A stretch of DNA of 64,000 bases from Aphrocallistes beatrix (lineage: Eukaryota > Porifera > Hexactinellida > Sceptrulophora > Aphrocallistidae), in contig OY725489.1 of assembly GCA_963281255.1 (NCBI GenBank), positions 7,130,523 to 7,194,522 of the forward strand, read 5' to 3'. The position numbers and the translations under genes are program-made. Every line of letters starts with the position of its first letter. Position 1 is the first letter of the stretch. Positions 55,033 through 64,000 of this stretch are shown one piece after another. The notes under the pieces were generated by a model. It was not told where the DNA came from. It saw only the letters and a program-made list of their open reading frames with translations, and ran no database searches.

Positions 55033-55264
55033 GTAAACCCTCACTATTGAAATTCGATTAATGTTCCTAAATTGGTGTGTAAATATTGATAAATATATAC
55101 CGTTTTCATCGCAGAAAGGATCTGGCAGAGAAACATGATTTTTGGAATATGTAAGGCTTTTGGCTATGGCTCCACTAAGTTCTGAACTCACATGAAAATG
55201 TCGACTCATCATGGAATTCATGACTCATTGAAACTTTTCTCCTTGAGCAAGTGAAGCACGCTTG
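55033..55264 (+). mobile_element. Helitron-like type B, old and truncated
   Basis: Diverged 5' end (CCCTCACTATTGAAATTCG), the TTTTGGCTATGGCTCCAC block and 3' AGCACGCTTG before T. The middle and most of the hairpin cassette are deleted. Confidence 0.55.
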
Positions 55265-55596
55265 TGATAATGATTTGATGCGTAGATTCCGAGGAGGGAT
55301 CAGATAAATCTAAATTTGCTCAGAAATGAAGTACAAGGAAACCCAAAATAAGAATCAAATCGACTATCCTCAACTAGAATCTTATATTTGAACGACTAAT
55401 TTCGGGTTTTCCTTTGGCTTCTGTGATTTTCTGTGGGCTTCTGTCGGAACAACGCATAAATAATCGCATTTATTCATGTTGCAATAGATTGAATTAATCA
55501 TGCTATTATAACTGAATAATTTATAAATTAAACGAACATAGATTGATTGTAATCACATTTGGAACTATATAGAAATGAACAAATAATGACAGAAAA

Positions 55597-55690
55597 CCGA
55601 CTTATAGAGAAGAGAATATTTGAAGCCCATAATGACATTTCAAGGATACAGCAACTAATTTTAGATTTGATGCCATAGCTAATCCTTTTA
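55597..55690 (-). pseudogene. NHL gene 3' end fragment (NHL copy 8)
   Basis: Only the last blade remains: the reverse of GAATATTTGAAGCCC through TTAGATTTGATGCC and GCTAATCC matches the 3' ends of the other copies. It breaks off after the GLA codons and joins 3'-flank sequence of another unit, an unequal-crossover scar. Confidence 0.65.
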
Positions 55691-55767
55691 TGTAACTTTA
55701 GATCTACATGGACGTGAATGGTAACCAGGTAAAAATAAATGGATTTAGATCAAAGTATAATTAGGAA

Positions 55768-56313
55768 CAAGCGCGCTTCGCTTGCTTGCGCTGCGCGGCT
55801 GGCGGACACTTCATGTCCGCCAGAGGCTCCCTTCGGTCGCCTGTAGGTGACATTGGTTAATTATAAGGGAAATATCATCTATAAATATGTCCATCTTAGT
55901 TTTAAAATCGATATCACTCGAAAAAACACCGAATTTGTAAATTTTTTAAATTTTGATGAGTAATGATGACGTCATAGCAAAGTGATGAGTTATCACTTTT
56001 TGATGATAGTTGCATCATATGTGAGACGTGTTAGTATACAGATTGTATCAAAATTTCAGCCTTCTATCTCTTATAATGGCTGAGTTATACCCAAATAACT
56101 GTGTTGCTTAACTTTTAAAAATGTAACAATGACGTCATAATTCCATGATGAGTCAACATTTTCGTCTGAGCTCAGAACTTACTGGAGCCATAGCCAAAAG
56201 ACTCCCACATGCCAAAAATCAGCTTTCTACGCCTGGCAGTTTCTTCAATCAATTCGTTACAGATATATATATATATAAATATATACACATTAATCGAGTT
56301 TTAATAGTAAGGA
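55768..56313 (-). mobile_element. Helitron-like element, type B (tandem copy 1)
   Basis: 546 bp. On the minus strand it starts TCCTTACTATTAAAACTCG and ends AGCGCGCTTG. It is fused directly, with no intervening base, to the next copy at 56314. Together they interrupt the 3' flank of NHL copy 9 (see 56314-56860). Confidence 0.9.
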
Positions 56314-56860
56314 CAAGCGCGCTTCGCTTGCTTGCGCTGCGCGGCTGGCGGACACTTTGTGTCCGCCGGAGGCTCCCTTCGGTCGCCTGGGGTCACATTG
56401 GTTAATTATAAGGGAGATAACTTCTCTAAATACGTCTGTCCTGCTGTTATAATCTATATCGCACGAAAAATCACCAAATTTATCAATTTTTAAAATATTG
56501 ATGAGTAATGATGACGTAATAACAAAGTGATGAGTCATCATTTTTTGATGATAGTTACATCATATGTGAGGTATGTTAGTATATATATTATATTAAAATT
56601 TCAACCATCTATCTCCTATAATGGCTGAGTTACGCTCGAATAACTGTGTTGCTTAACTTTCAAAAATGTGACAATGACGTCATAATTCCATGATGAGTCG
56701 ACATTTTGCTCTGAGCTCAGAACTTACTGGAGCCATAGCCAAAATACTCCCACATGCAAAAAATTAGCTTTCTATGTCCTGCAGTTTCTTCAATCAATTC
56801 GTTACAGATATATATATATATATATATACATACACAATAATCGAGTTTTAATAGTAAGGA
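56314..56860 (-). mobile_element. Helitron-like element, type B (tandem copy 2)
   Basis: 547 bp, about 85-90% similar to copy 1. The outer flanks AATTAGGAA and TTAAATAGAAAC join to match the uninterrupted AATTAGGAACTAAATAGAAA seen at 48974-48993 behind NHL copy 4. The pair therefore inserted between A and T (minus strand) with no duplication. Confidence 0.9.
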
Positions 56861-56897
56861 TTAAATAGAAACGAACAAAAGATAACTGAGAACACAG

Positions 56898-57599
56898 TTA
56901 TAGAGAAGAAAATATTTGTAGTGTGTAGTCATGGTTAACGGATACAGCAATTAATTTTAGATTTGATGTCAGAGTTAATCCTTGAGGACGATAAAACCTT
57001 CCACCTTGATGTCCAAATTTTCCTATCGTGTGTAGTAGAGATCCTTCATTTGAAAATATTTTGATCTGGTGATCCCAGCAATCGCTGATAAATAGATTCC
57101 TTTTGGTGTCAAGACAGAAGAAGTAGGGTCTAGATACTTGCATTCCTTTACCACGAGGTATTAGAGAGCGTATCTTGTGTCCGGTATGAGTGAATACATG
57201 CACACAAGGAGAATCATTGGAACAGAGTACGTACATTTCTTCTATGGTTAATTTTACGTCATAAGGCTTGTGCATGGATGGATGTGTCGCCTCTCATATT
57301 GGGTTTAGGGAGCAGTCTAAGATTTGTATTATGTCGTTATTTTTATCAGCTATGTACACATCTCCATTAGTAGAGATGGAAGGTTGGCGAAGTTCATCAA
57401 ACTGGCCGAGATCAGACCCTTTGCATCTTAGCCTAGCCACCAGACGAAAGTCACCATCTATCTTCAAGTGGAATGCAGCGTGTAAATACCCGTCCGTTGC
57501 ATACAGGTTGTTCTCGTGTATGGCGATACCATATAATCCTTCTATGTGCTTATGAGTGTAATTTTTTAGAAATTCTCCAGACTCCGAAAATATAGACAA
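56898..57599 (-). pseudogene. NHL propeller gene copy 9, truncated with nonsense codon
   Basis: Blades two to six are readable: NNLYATD, GDVYIAD, EEMYVLC, RNLFISD, KLIAVSV. One in-frame TGA at 57294-57296 replaces the Arg codon of LNPIRE (CGA to TGA by one transition). The first 55 or so residues are missing: at 57600 the frame joins unrelated sequence that leads into the signal-peptide module at 57700. So both the start and the middle are lost. Confidence 0.8.
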
Positions 57600-57699
57600 T
57601 CTAGAGAATCCACGAACCCCATAAAGAGGATAAGAGCAATAGTTCCATACTAACTTTGAGTTCTACGGTAGCGCCTATCTCTGAAGGAGAACTTAAAGT

Positions 57700-58240
57700 C
57701 AGAATAGACGTCTTTCTTGGCGAGCTTAGCTCGACCATACTAACCTCGACTGCTACGGTAACTCGTCCTGTTAGGAACACTGCAAACACAGAAACATCAA
57801 GATGGATTTAGCTGATTAATACTAGCTCTTTATACGCACTGACGTAAATGAACAAAGTTCTCAGCAACATACAAGGAGTCTAAGACAAACAAAATGTTCC
57901 AACTTCTCTTATCTTCAACAATTGCATTGTTGTAGTAATACAGCACAGTGCTGTTACGTATAACTAATCAGGTTGCATAGGAGGAGTTAGTGGTAGTAGT
58001 GTAAAGACATGTGATATCGTAACAAGTTGTAATTATGATGGAAGGAGAATATAAGATTTTCCTAAGAATGTAAATGCATTGGTAAAATAAAGTAACCAGT
58101 AAGTAAGATAAAAGAGGTTAATGAATTTCTCTAGGATAATTGTCTGATGTAGAAAGTTGTTGAAGTTGAATGGTGGACATTTCTTCGCACAGACAATCTG
58201 AACATTAGTTACCAGACAACGGATAGCGGAACGTGCAACT
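57700..58240 (-). repeat. promoter/signal-peptide module, copy 3
   Basis: Closely matches 34330-34890. On the minus strand: TTACGTCA at 57840-57847, GTATAAAG (57828-57835), then a leader whose frame reads VFAVFLTGRVTVAVEV followed by a Ser-rich stretch. The first ATG (MFLCLQCS) is in another frame and stops early, so an indel has disrupted it. It sits where the start of NHL copy 9 should be. Confidence 0.55.
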
Positions 58241-59300
58241 TCTTTATCTTACGTAAGTGTACTTTCTATTTTGCTTTTCGTGAATCTATTGGACAGAACT
58301 CTCTGGAAGCCTTGGTATTGCAATGTCCATTTCTATTACATCATCAAAATATGCGTAATTATAACAGACGAAGTTCTCTAAAAGTAACCTCTTCGAGCTT
58401 TTGTGAACCTGATTTGTGACTATAAGACATAATCGATCGTTTATATTAATAAGAGTTTAGCCAAATATTTGTTCCCACGTAAACGTATATGAATTTGGTG
58501 TTCAAGTAAATGTAGACTGACATACGCATTACTAACATGTAGAAAATATGTTTTGACTTTATATGATTTTATAGTCAATACTTTGAGGTTAGGTATGAGA
58601 TGAATACAGGGATTCAAGTAAAATATATTTATTAATAGTAAGATGCTAATTCACAACAAATTATTAACAGAAATGCATGTGTTCACAGACTAAGTTTTCC
58701 TTGTGATGCAATAAATTTGATTTCGTGCAGGAAAAAAAGAAAATTCTGCGTGATCTCAATTTCTGGTCCCTCTGCTTCGGGTCCCCACTGCCTCCAGGCC
58801 CCCCGGTTCTAACCCAAGTACCCCCCTCTCTACGGTCCTGCCTAGCGCCACGTATTATGAGGTGTGGTTACCGACTAACTTAGTGGGTGTCTGGGCACCC
58901 AAAGACTATACATTATCAGTTAACCTTAAATCCAATAAATTAACCTAGTAGGTGTCCAAGCACCGCATCATGTCCTGCCTTTGAGGCAGTGAGTGTTTTC
59001 AGACACCCCGACAACTTGTTGCGCCGACCCTGATGATCATATATATTCTGTTACAGAAGGGGTAGCCTTGTAGATAGTCAATGAGATAGGTGATGGCAGA
59101 AAGAGGACCAGTATATCAAATTTCTAAATTTAGAGCTATTTCCTTGGTGTGAAAAGAGGTCTAGTCATGAACACCTTTAGAATACTACACATATTGAAAG
59201 GATTTAATTTAGCAATTATTTGTTTCCGCATGCGAATGAACCTTATCCGCATGTGGATGCACGTATTTAATATATGAAAAAATGAGAAGAGAGTGGTTGG
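58241..59300. other. intergenic with a GC-rich block
   Basis: 58750-59035 is distinctly GC-rich, with pyrimidine runs (CTTCGGGTCCCCACTGCC) and a repeated GGTGTCTGGGCACCC / GGTGTCCAAGCACC motif. I cannot assign it to a gene or RNA. The flanks are AT-rich and featureless. Confidence 0.4.
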
Positions 59301-59309
59301 AGCCGACAA

Positions 59310-60187
59310 CTAAGATTCTCCCTTTTGAATCCAGTGTGACTCCAAACAGGAGATACATACACCTTCAGTAATTGTGCGCACTAATTCTCCTTGTTGGTTG
59401 AAAATATAAACATCATTTTGACAGTAATTCGATACAATAAAGTGACTAGATCTATCGATGCAGAATGAAGGAGAATCTTTCCAGTGTTTGGAAATAGAAC
59501 TGATAGTAGTGTTGTGTGTTTGAGTGAAGTCATAAGTGAAAGAGTAAAGGAAAGGTTCATAACAGCTAAGGACACACATAAACTGGTCAGTTAGCTTGAT
59601 GTCAAATGGTGCTTTCAGTATTCCCTGCCCGAACTAAGATTTGCATGGTAAATCTTTCCAAACTATCGTATTATATTATTATTTTGATCACACACATATA
59701 TGTCTCCATTTATTTCATTGATTGTGACACCAGTCGGGCGATGCATTTGACATTCTTCAATACTTCCAAACTGTGTGTGATAAGATTTCCGTTTAAATCA
59801 AGAACTAACACAATTTGAGTTAAACTGACTTACAAACACTCTATTTTCGGAAATAGCAATAGAACGAGGACAATTCATCTGATGTCCAAACTTGTAGAAA
59901 TACCATCCATTACTCGCAAGCACTTAGACTCTATTGTTAGAAATTTCTGACACATAAATGTTTCCAGTTTGATAGTCCACTGTTACATCGTAAGGCTAAT
60001 TAAAAGTTCCTTCTTCACCACTCGGTTGCCCCCCTACCCTCACTACAGGAGTCATTCCACTCTTGTGAGCTAGTACAGGCAGACTAGACACTCTAGCAGT
60101 AGACCCAGTTACCGCGAATCTGTCTGGCTTCTCAGCTAGACCAAACATTATCCCATCAACCTCTACACGGATATCAGCAGTTGCCAT
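59310..60187 (-). pseudogene. older NHL propeller pseudogene (NHL copy 10)
   Basis: Starts MATADIRVEVDGIMFGLAEK at 60187, an N-terminus unlike the main array, then GGQPSGEEGTFN followed by an in-frame TAG and PYDVTVDYQTGNIYVSE. Later pieces read NCPRSIAISENRVFVSQF, MHRPTGVTINEINGDIYVCD and FIVSNYCQNDVYIFNQQG, i.e. five or so NHL blades. At least four stops plus frame changes interrupt them. It represents a second NHL subfamily and marks the right border of the array. Confidence 0.75.
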
Positions 60188-61094
60188 TATTGAATTAATC
60201 AAACTAAGAGATTGGAACAAATGGAGATATATACACTTTCTTAAAAATTTATCAAAATATGTGTATAATTTATTACCCTATCTTATCACTAGTCGAAATA
60301 TGATCTATGTACGTTGGAGTATATTTGAATAAAATACGAGATGTTTGACCTCTTAGCTTGCATACTTGGATAATTAGTTGTTCTGGTCATAGAGTGAAGT
60401 ATATACTCTATGGTAATTAGCTTTAGATCTAGTATACCTATGATGTGTTGGTGAATTAAATTGAATCTACTAAAGAATTAGCAATTCTATAAAAGTGCAT
60501 CTTTAACTGCTTCTAGATAGTATTGGATATGGCTACTAGTTATAATGCTCAATACTAATTTACAGATTTTGGACCAGGAATACAGTAGAAAATGATTAAA
60601 ATATAAATGAGCTGCCAGATATATTTAGCTAGATAGAATAGAACTTAGGAATGCATTATCAGTACATAATAATTTGGATCAAAGTAAGGTGGAATCTCGG
60701 GAATACAGTCATCATCAGGAATTTGCATAATTATCCGTAATTTAGAGGTTACCGTAACTGCGAAATTTTTTAATAGGAAACATATTCCATTTAGTTAGCA
60801 ATACTCATTCAATATATACCAATCAGAACATACTTAATTTATAGCTATATATTAAAATGTAATGTTTTTTAGTTGATGAAAATATTTCGGATTTTTATGG
60901 CACTTGACACCTAATTTTTCAAATTAGAATATCAATCAGATTGGCTATTAGAAAACCAATATATTGTTTAATCGCGACTCAAGTTTGCAAGAGAACAGAT
61001 AAATAGAATAAATTAATAAAGAGAAGAAAGAAGACAAAGTAAATTTCCAAAAAGTTATGATCGAAAAACGGAAATTCCTAATTGTAAAAAAGTG
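60188..61094. other. intergenic; P-like MITE remnant inside
   Basis: 60565-60665 (GGACCAGGAATACAGTAGAA and downstream) is the inverted homologue of 26120-26290. The remainder is AT-rich with no coding signal. Confidence 0.4.
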
Positions 61095-61320
61095 AATGAT
61101 GTCTTAATTCCAGGATGAGTCGACATTTCCGTCTGAGCTCAAAACTTAGTGGAGCTATTGGCAAGAAACTCCTCTTGAGTAGGGTTGTTTCTTCAATCAT
61201 AGCCTACTCTATATAAGGCCTACCATCTAATGTACCAGGGATGCGGTAGAGGACGGGAAATTCAAATTCTAAGAATGTGTATATTAACCAATTAGGCCAT
61301 TAAATAACTAAGCCATAGTC
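61095..61320. mobile_element. Helitron-like fragment and P-like MITE
   Basis: 61095-61197 is a piece of type B body in minus orientation (GATGAGTCGACATTTCCGTC, GAGCTCAAAACTTAGTGGAG). From about 61199 a diverged P-like end follows (CATAGCCTACT..., then ACCAGGGATGCGGTAGAGGA), with a possible right tip CTAAGCCATAG at 61308. Confidence 0.45.
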
Positions 61321-61796
61321 TATTTTCCATTATTCCCTATTCTAATAAGAGTTAATATTTTATTTTGAACATATTTAATGAATGACTAAGAACAACATGT
61401 ATCATATTATATAATAGAAAGGTCAAAATGGCAATAAAAAAGGTCTTCACAATACTTTTCTGCTTTCTTTCTCCTACTCACTTGCTCTGTACACACATTG
61501 TGTGAATAGTAAATATGAATACGTCCGTTTTAAGATTTCAAACTATGAGATTTGATAGCTCGAAACAGACATCACACGAACAGTCCAAAATTATGTTGAA
61601 GGGTCTGTTTCTAGAAAAGAGGTCAACAAGTAATAATATCTACAAGACTGAATTAAATGGTTAATAATTTCAAAAGTCGGATAACATTGATAGGGTGGGT
61701 CGGTTGGGTTCAACTACATTTGTTTAATTATAATTACGAATCAATTTCAAGGCAAGTAAAATTTTCAATTACAATTACACTTCAATTACAGTGTAA

Positions 61797-62001
61797 TCTT
61801 ATATATTAAAATGCTAGGATTTTTTTATTTGTTCGTTTGTTTGTCCGAATTGATTGAAAAATTGGCAAGTCGTAGAGATACGAAAATTGGCATGTAGGTT
61901 TCAAATGATGAATCTACGATTAAGTTCTAAGATCTAAGCCAAATTTTCACACCTCTGCAAAAAAAATGGAAAACAATTTTTCACACTTTTTCAATACAAT
62001 A
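61797..62001 (+). mobile_element. Helitron-like type A, 5' fragment
   Basis: Starts TCTTATATATTAAAATGCTA after A and matches the first 200 bp of the complete copy at 62045, then ends in unrelated sequence. Either truncated by deletion or an aborted insertion. Confidence 0.65.
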
Positions 62002-62044
62002 TAGAACACACATAAAATCACTGAATTCTGTCTGATTTGTCTAA

Positions 62045-62973
62045 TCTTATATATTAAAATGCTAGGATTTTTTTTGTTTTTTGTTTGTTTGTTTGTTTGT
62101 CCGAATTGATTGAAGAATTGGCAAGTCGTAGAGATACGAAAATTGGCATGTAGGTTTCAAATGATGAATCTACGATTAAGTTCTAAGATCTAAGCGAAAT
62201 TTTCACACCTCTGCAAAAAAAATGGAAAACAATTTTTCACACCTTTTCTATACGTACAATACTATGTGCGGCTTCACTCTCACAATAGAAAACATTATAC
62301 GACAATATTGTAGGCTGTAATTGTAATTAATACTTCAAACAATAACTTTGCTGAATGTCTCAATTATATATTATAGTGTATGGTAGTTAATTAGGTTATT
62401 TGTATTTTCACACCTTTATATACATATTTTCACACGATTTGACGAATTTTGAAAATTATGCTAGAAACTAGCTTCCAACGGTTGACAAGGGGTTTTTAGG
62501 GGTGTAGATTTCGAATATCATATTTTCAGATCGATATGATAAATTATTTGCATACTTTTGTTTACAATAGATACATAAAGTAAACAAATTACAAAAGTAG
62601 GTTAGAAACTAGCTTTCAACGGTTGACATGGGGTTTTCAGGGGTGTAGATTTCGAATATCATATTTTCAGATCGATATGATAAATTATTTGTTTACTTTG
62701 TTTACAATAGATACATAAAGTAAACAAATTACAAAAATGGGTTAGAAACTAGCTTTCAACGGTTGACATGGGGTTTTCAGGGGTGTAGATTTCGAATATC
62801 ATATTTTCGGATCCATATGAGAAATTATTCATTGACCTTTGTTTACAATATTTATATAAAGAAAAAGAATTCCCAAAATATGTTAGAATGAGTAACTCCA
62901 GGCACCCACAGGGCGACTCTGCGGACACTGCGTGTCCGCAAGCCGCGCAGCGCAAGCAAGCGAAGCGTGCTTG
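62045..62973 (+). mobile_element. Helitron-like element, type A (complete)
   Basis: 929 bp from TCTTATATATTAAAATGCTA to AGCGTGCTTG, flanks A and T. Three 140-bp internal units; hairpin GCGGACACTGCGTGTCCGC. A good reference copy. Confidence 0.88.
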
Positions 62974-63005
62974 TAATGAAGTAAATTCACAGAGATAGAC
63001 AGAGG

Positions 63006-63797
63006 GGGACGCTGCATTGATCGAATTATTAAGTTGTCGACAGATCGAAAATTAACACTTGTCGATAGATCGACTCCATTTCTAAGGAGGTTGTCGATAG
63101 ATCGACTCTGTCGCGATCGATTGTTTGTAGTTTTTGAATCGAATTTAATTTAGCTATGTTGTCGATTGATCGACTTCATTTTAAGGCAAGATATCTGTAA
63201 GAATACAAGGAAAGTATGCACTTTTTTTTATTGCGAACCTGAAAGCAATAGTACCATTTCTTTCTGAAAGGGGGTTTCAAGAAGCATTTCAGAAGAGGAA
63301 TGGCAATCAAATGACTGGCCGTTTTAGGATATTTGGCGTAATGATTTGCGTATCAATCTTTCAGTATAGAAGAATGAGGCATTTGCCCCAATCTTCTTAG
63401 AAATCATTTCGATCAATTGACAACCTCCCTAGAAATGGAGTCGATCTATCGACAACCTCCTTAGAAATGGAGTCGATCTATTGACAACCTCCTTAGAAAT
63501 GGAGTCGATCTATTGACAACCTCCCTAGAAATGGAGTCGATCTATCGACAACCTCCTTAGAAATGGAGTCGATCTATTGACAACCTCCTTAGAAATGGAG
63601 TCGATCTATTGACAACCTCCTTAGAAATGGAGTCGATCTATTGACAACCTCCCTAGAAATGGAGTCGATCTATCGACAACCTCCTTAGAAATGGAGTCGA
63701 TCTATCGACAACCTCCTTAGAAATGGAGTCGATCTATTGACAATTGTTAATTTTCGATCTATCGACAACTAAAGAATTCGATCTAATGCAGGCGACC
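63006..63797. mobile_element. MITE carrying a 32-bp tandem array
   Basis: Inverted ends include GATCGAATT..., AGTTGTCGA and AGATCGAAAATTAACA on both sides (about 39 of 43 positions agree). The left arm holds one or two units and the right arm a perfect array (63421-63740), so the arms grew unequally. No gene. Confidence 0.65.
63421..63740 (+). repeat. 32-bp tandem repeat, ten units
   Basis: Ten uninterrupted units with core AGAAATGGAGTCGATCTAT. They differ only at two C/T positions (CCCT versus CCTT; TATC versus TATT), which mostly co-vary (units 1, 4 and 8 are C/C), suggesting growth by multi-unit blocks. There are no spacers, so it is not a CRISPR. Confidence 0.9.
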
Positions 63798-64000
63798 CAG
63801 ACAGAGTTGTTCAAGAACTGAAGGAACCAGGGATATAAGAATCAGAATCCTAACTATCAACTTTCCAGTACTGACTGAATGGAGATGAATTGAATTATAA
63901 ATTCTATCGAAAAAAATTTGATTCAAAGTACGAATAAATCCCAAATGTAAACAAAGAAACATTACTGTTCAGGTTTAATTAATTCCTGAACGTTCATATT

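Noticed and set aside
63421..63740. Regular 32-bp repeats resembling a CRISPR array
   Set aside because: There are no spacers: the units abut directly, and this is animal DNA.
1..64000. tRNA, rRNA, snRNA genes
   Set aside because: I scanned by eye for B-box and conserved stem motifs and saw no convincing candidate. A tRNAscan or Infernal run would settle this.

Overview
This is AT-rich, intron-bearing animal DNA, not prokaryotic. The evidence is a DED/NACHT/LRR-type innate immune receptor, a tandem family of NHL beta-propeller genes with TATA-box promoters, a GT-AG intron in a transposase gene, and relics of THAP, FLYWCH, hAT, Ginger and IS630/Tc3 elements. My best guess is an early-branching metazoan such as a sponge, possibly a glass sponge; that is inference from gene style and is not proven by the window. 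There is one 200-N assembly gap at 25574-25773.

Layout. 1-6.5 kb: repeats and a dead IS630/Tc3 transposase. 6.5-10 kb: one NLR gene on the minus strand, read as two open frames (DED-NACHT, then LRR) separated by a one-base frame change near 7950. 10.5-28.4 kb: almost only transposon debris (pogo-like, Tc1-like, hAT, Helitron-like and P-like foldback elements), a dead hAT transposase at 18.3-19.4 kb, and a possible LRR relic at 15.1-15.4 kb. 28457-31640: a P/THAP-type transposon with an internal MULE-like element carrying a FLYWCH finger. 32.7-60.2 kb: a minus-strand array of about ten NHL genes, four intact (32724, 37715, 49022, 53706) and six broken or partial, interspersed with Helitron-like copies, a complete degenerate Ginger element (44280-46736) and nested MITEs. 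60.2-64 kb: more Helitron-like copies and a tandem-repeat MITE.

Biology. The NHL proteins are stand-alone six-bladed propellers with no RING, B-box, signal peptide or membrane segment. Paralogues share a promoter (TATA about 62 bp before ATG) and scaffold, but differ mostly in the few residues that follow the blade strand motif (I/V)xD in each blade. This looks like a diversified recognition surface evolving by birth and death, and it lies about 23 kb from an NLR gene. It is the best candidate here for an undescribed recognition system.

The commonest mobile family is Helitron-like: 5' TC, 3' ...CTTG, insertion between A and T without target duplication, head-to-tail tandem copies, and a GC-rich 3' cassette of several hairpins. 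Two unrelated 5' ends share that same 3' cassette. No Rep/helicase gene is present, so the driver lies elsewhere.
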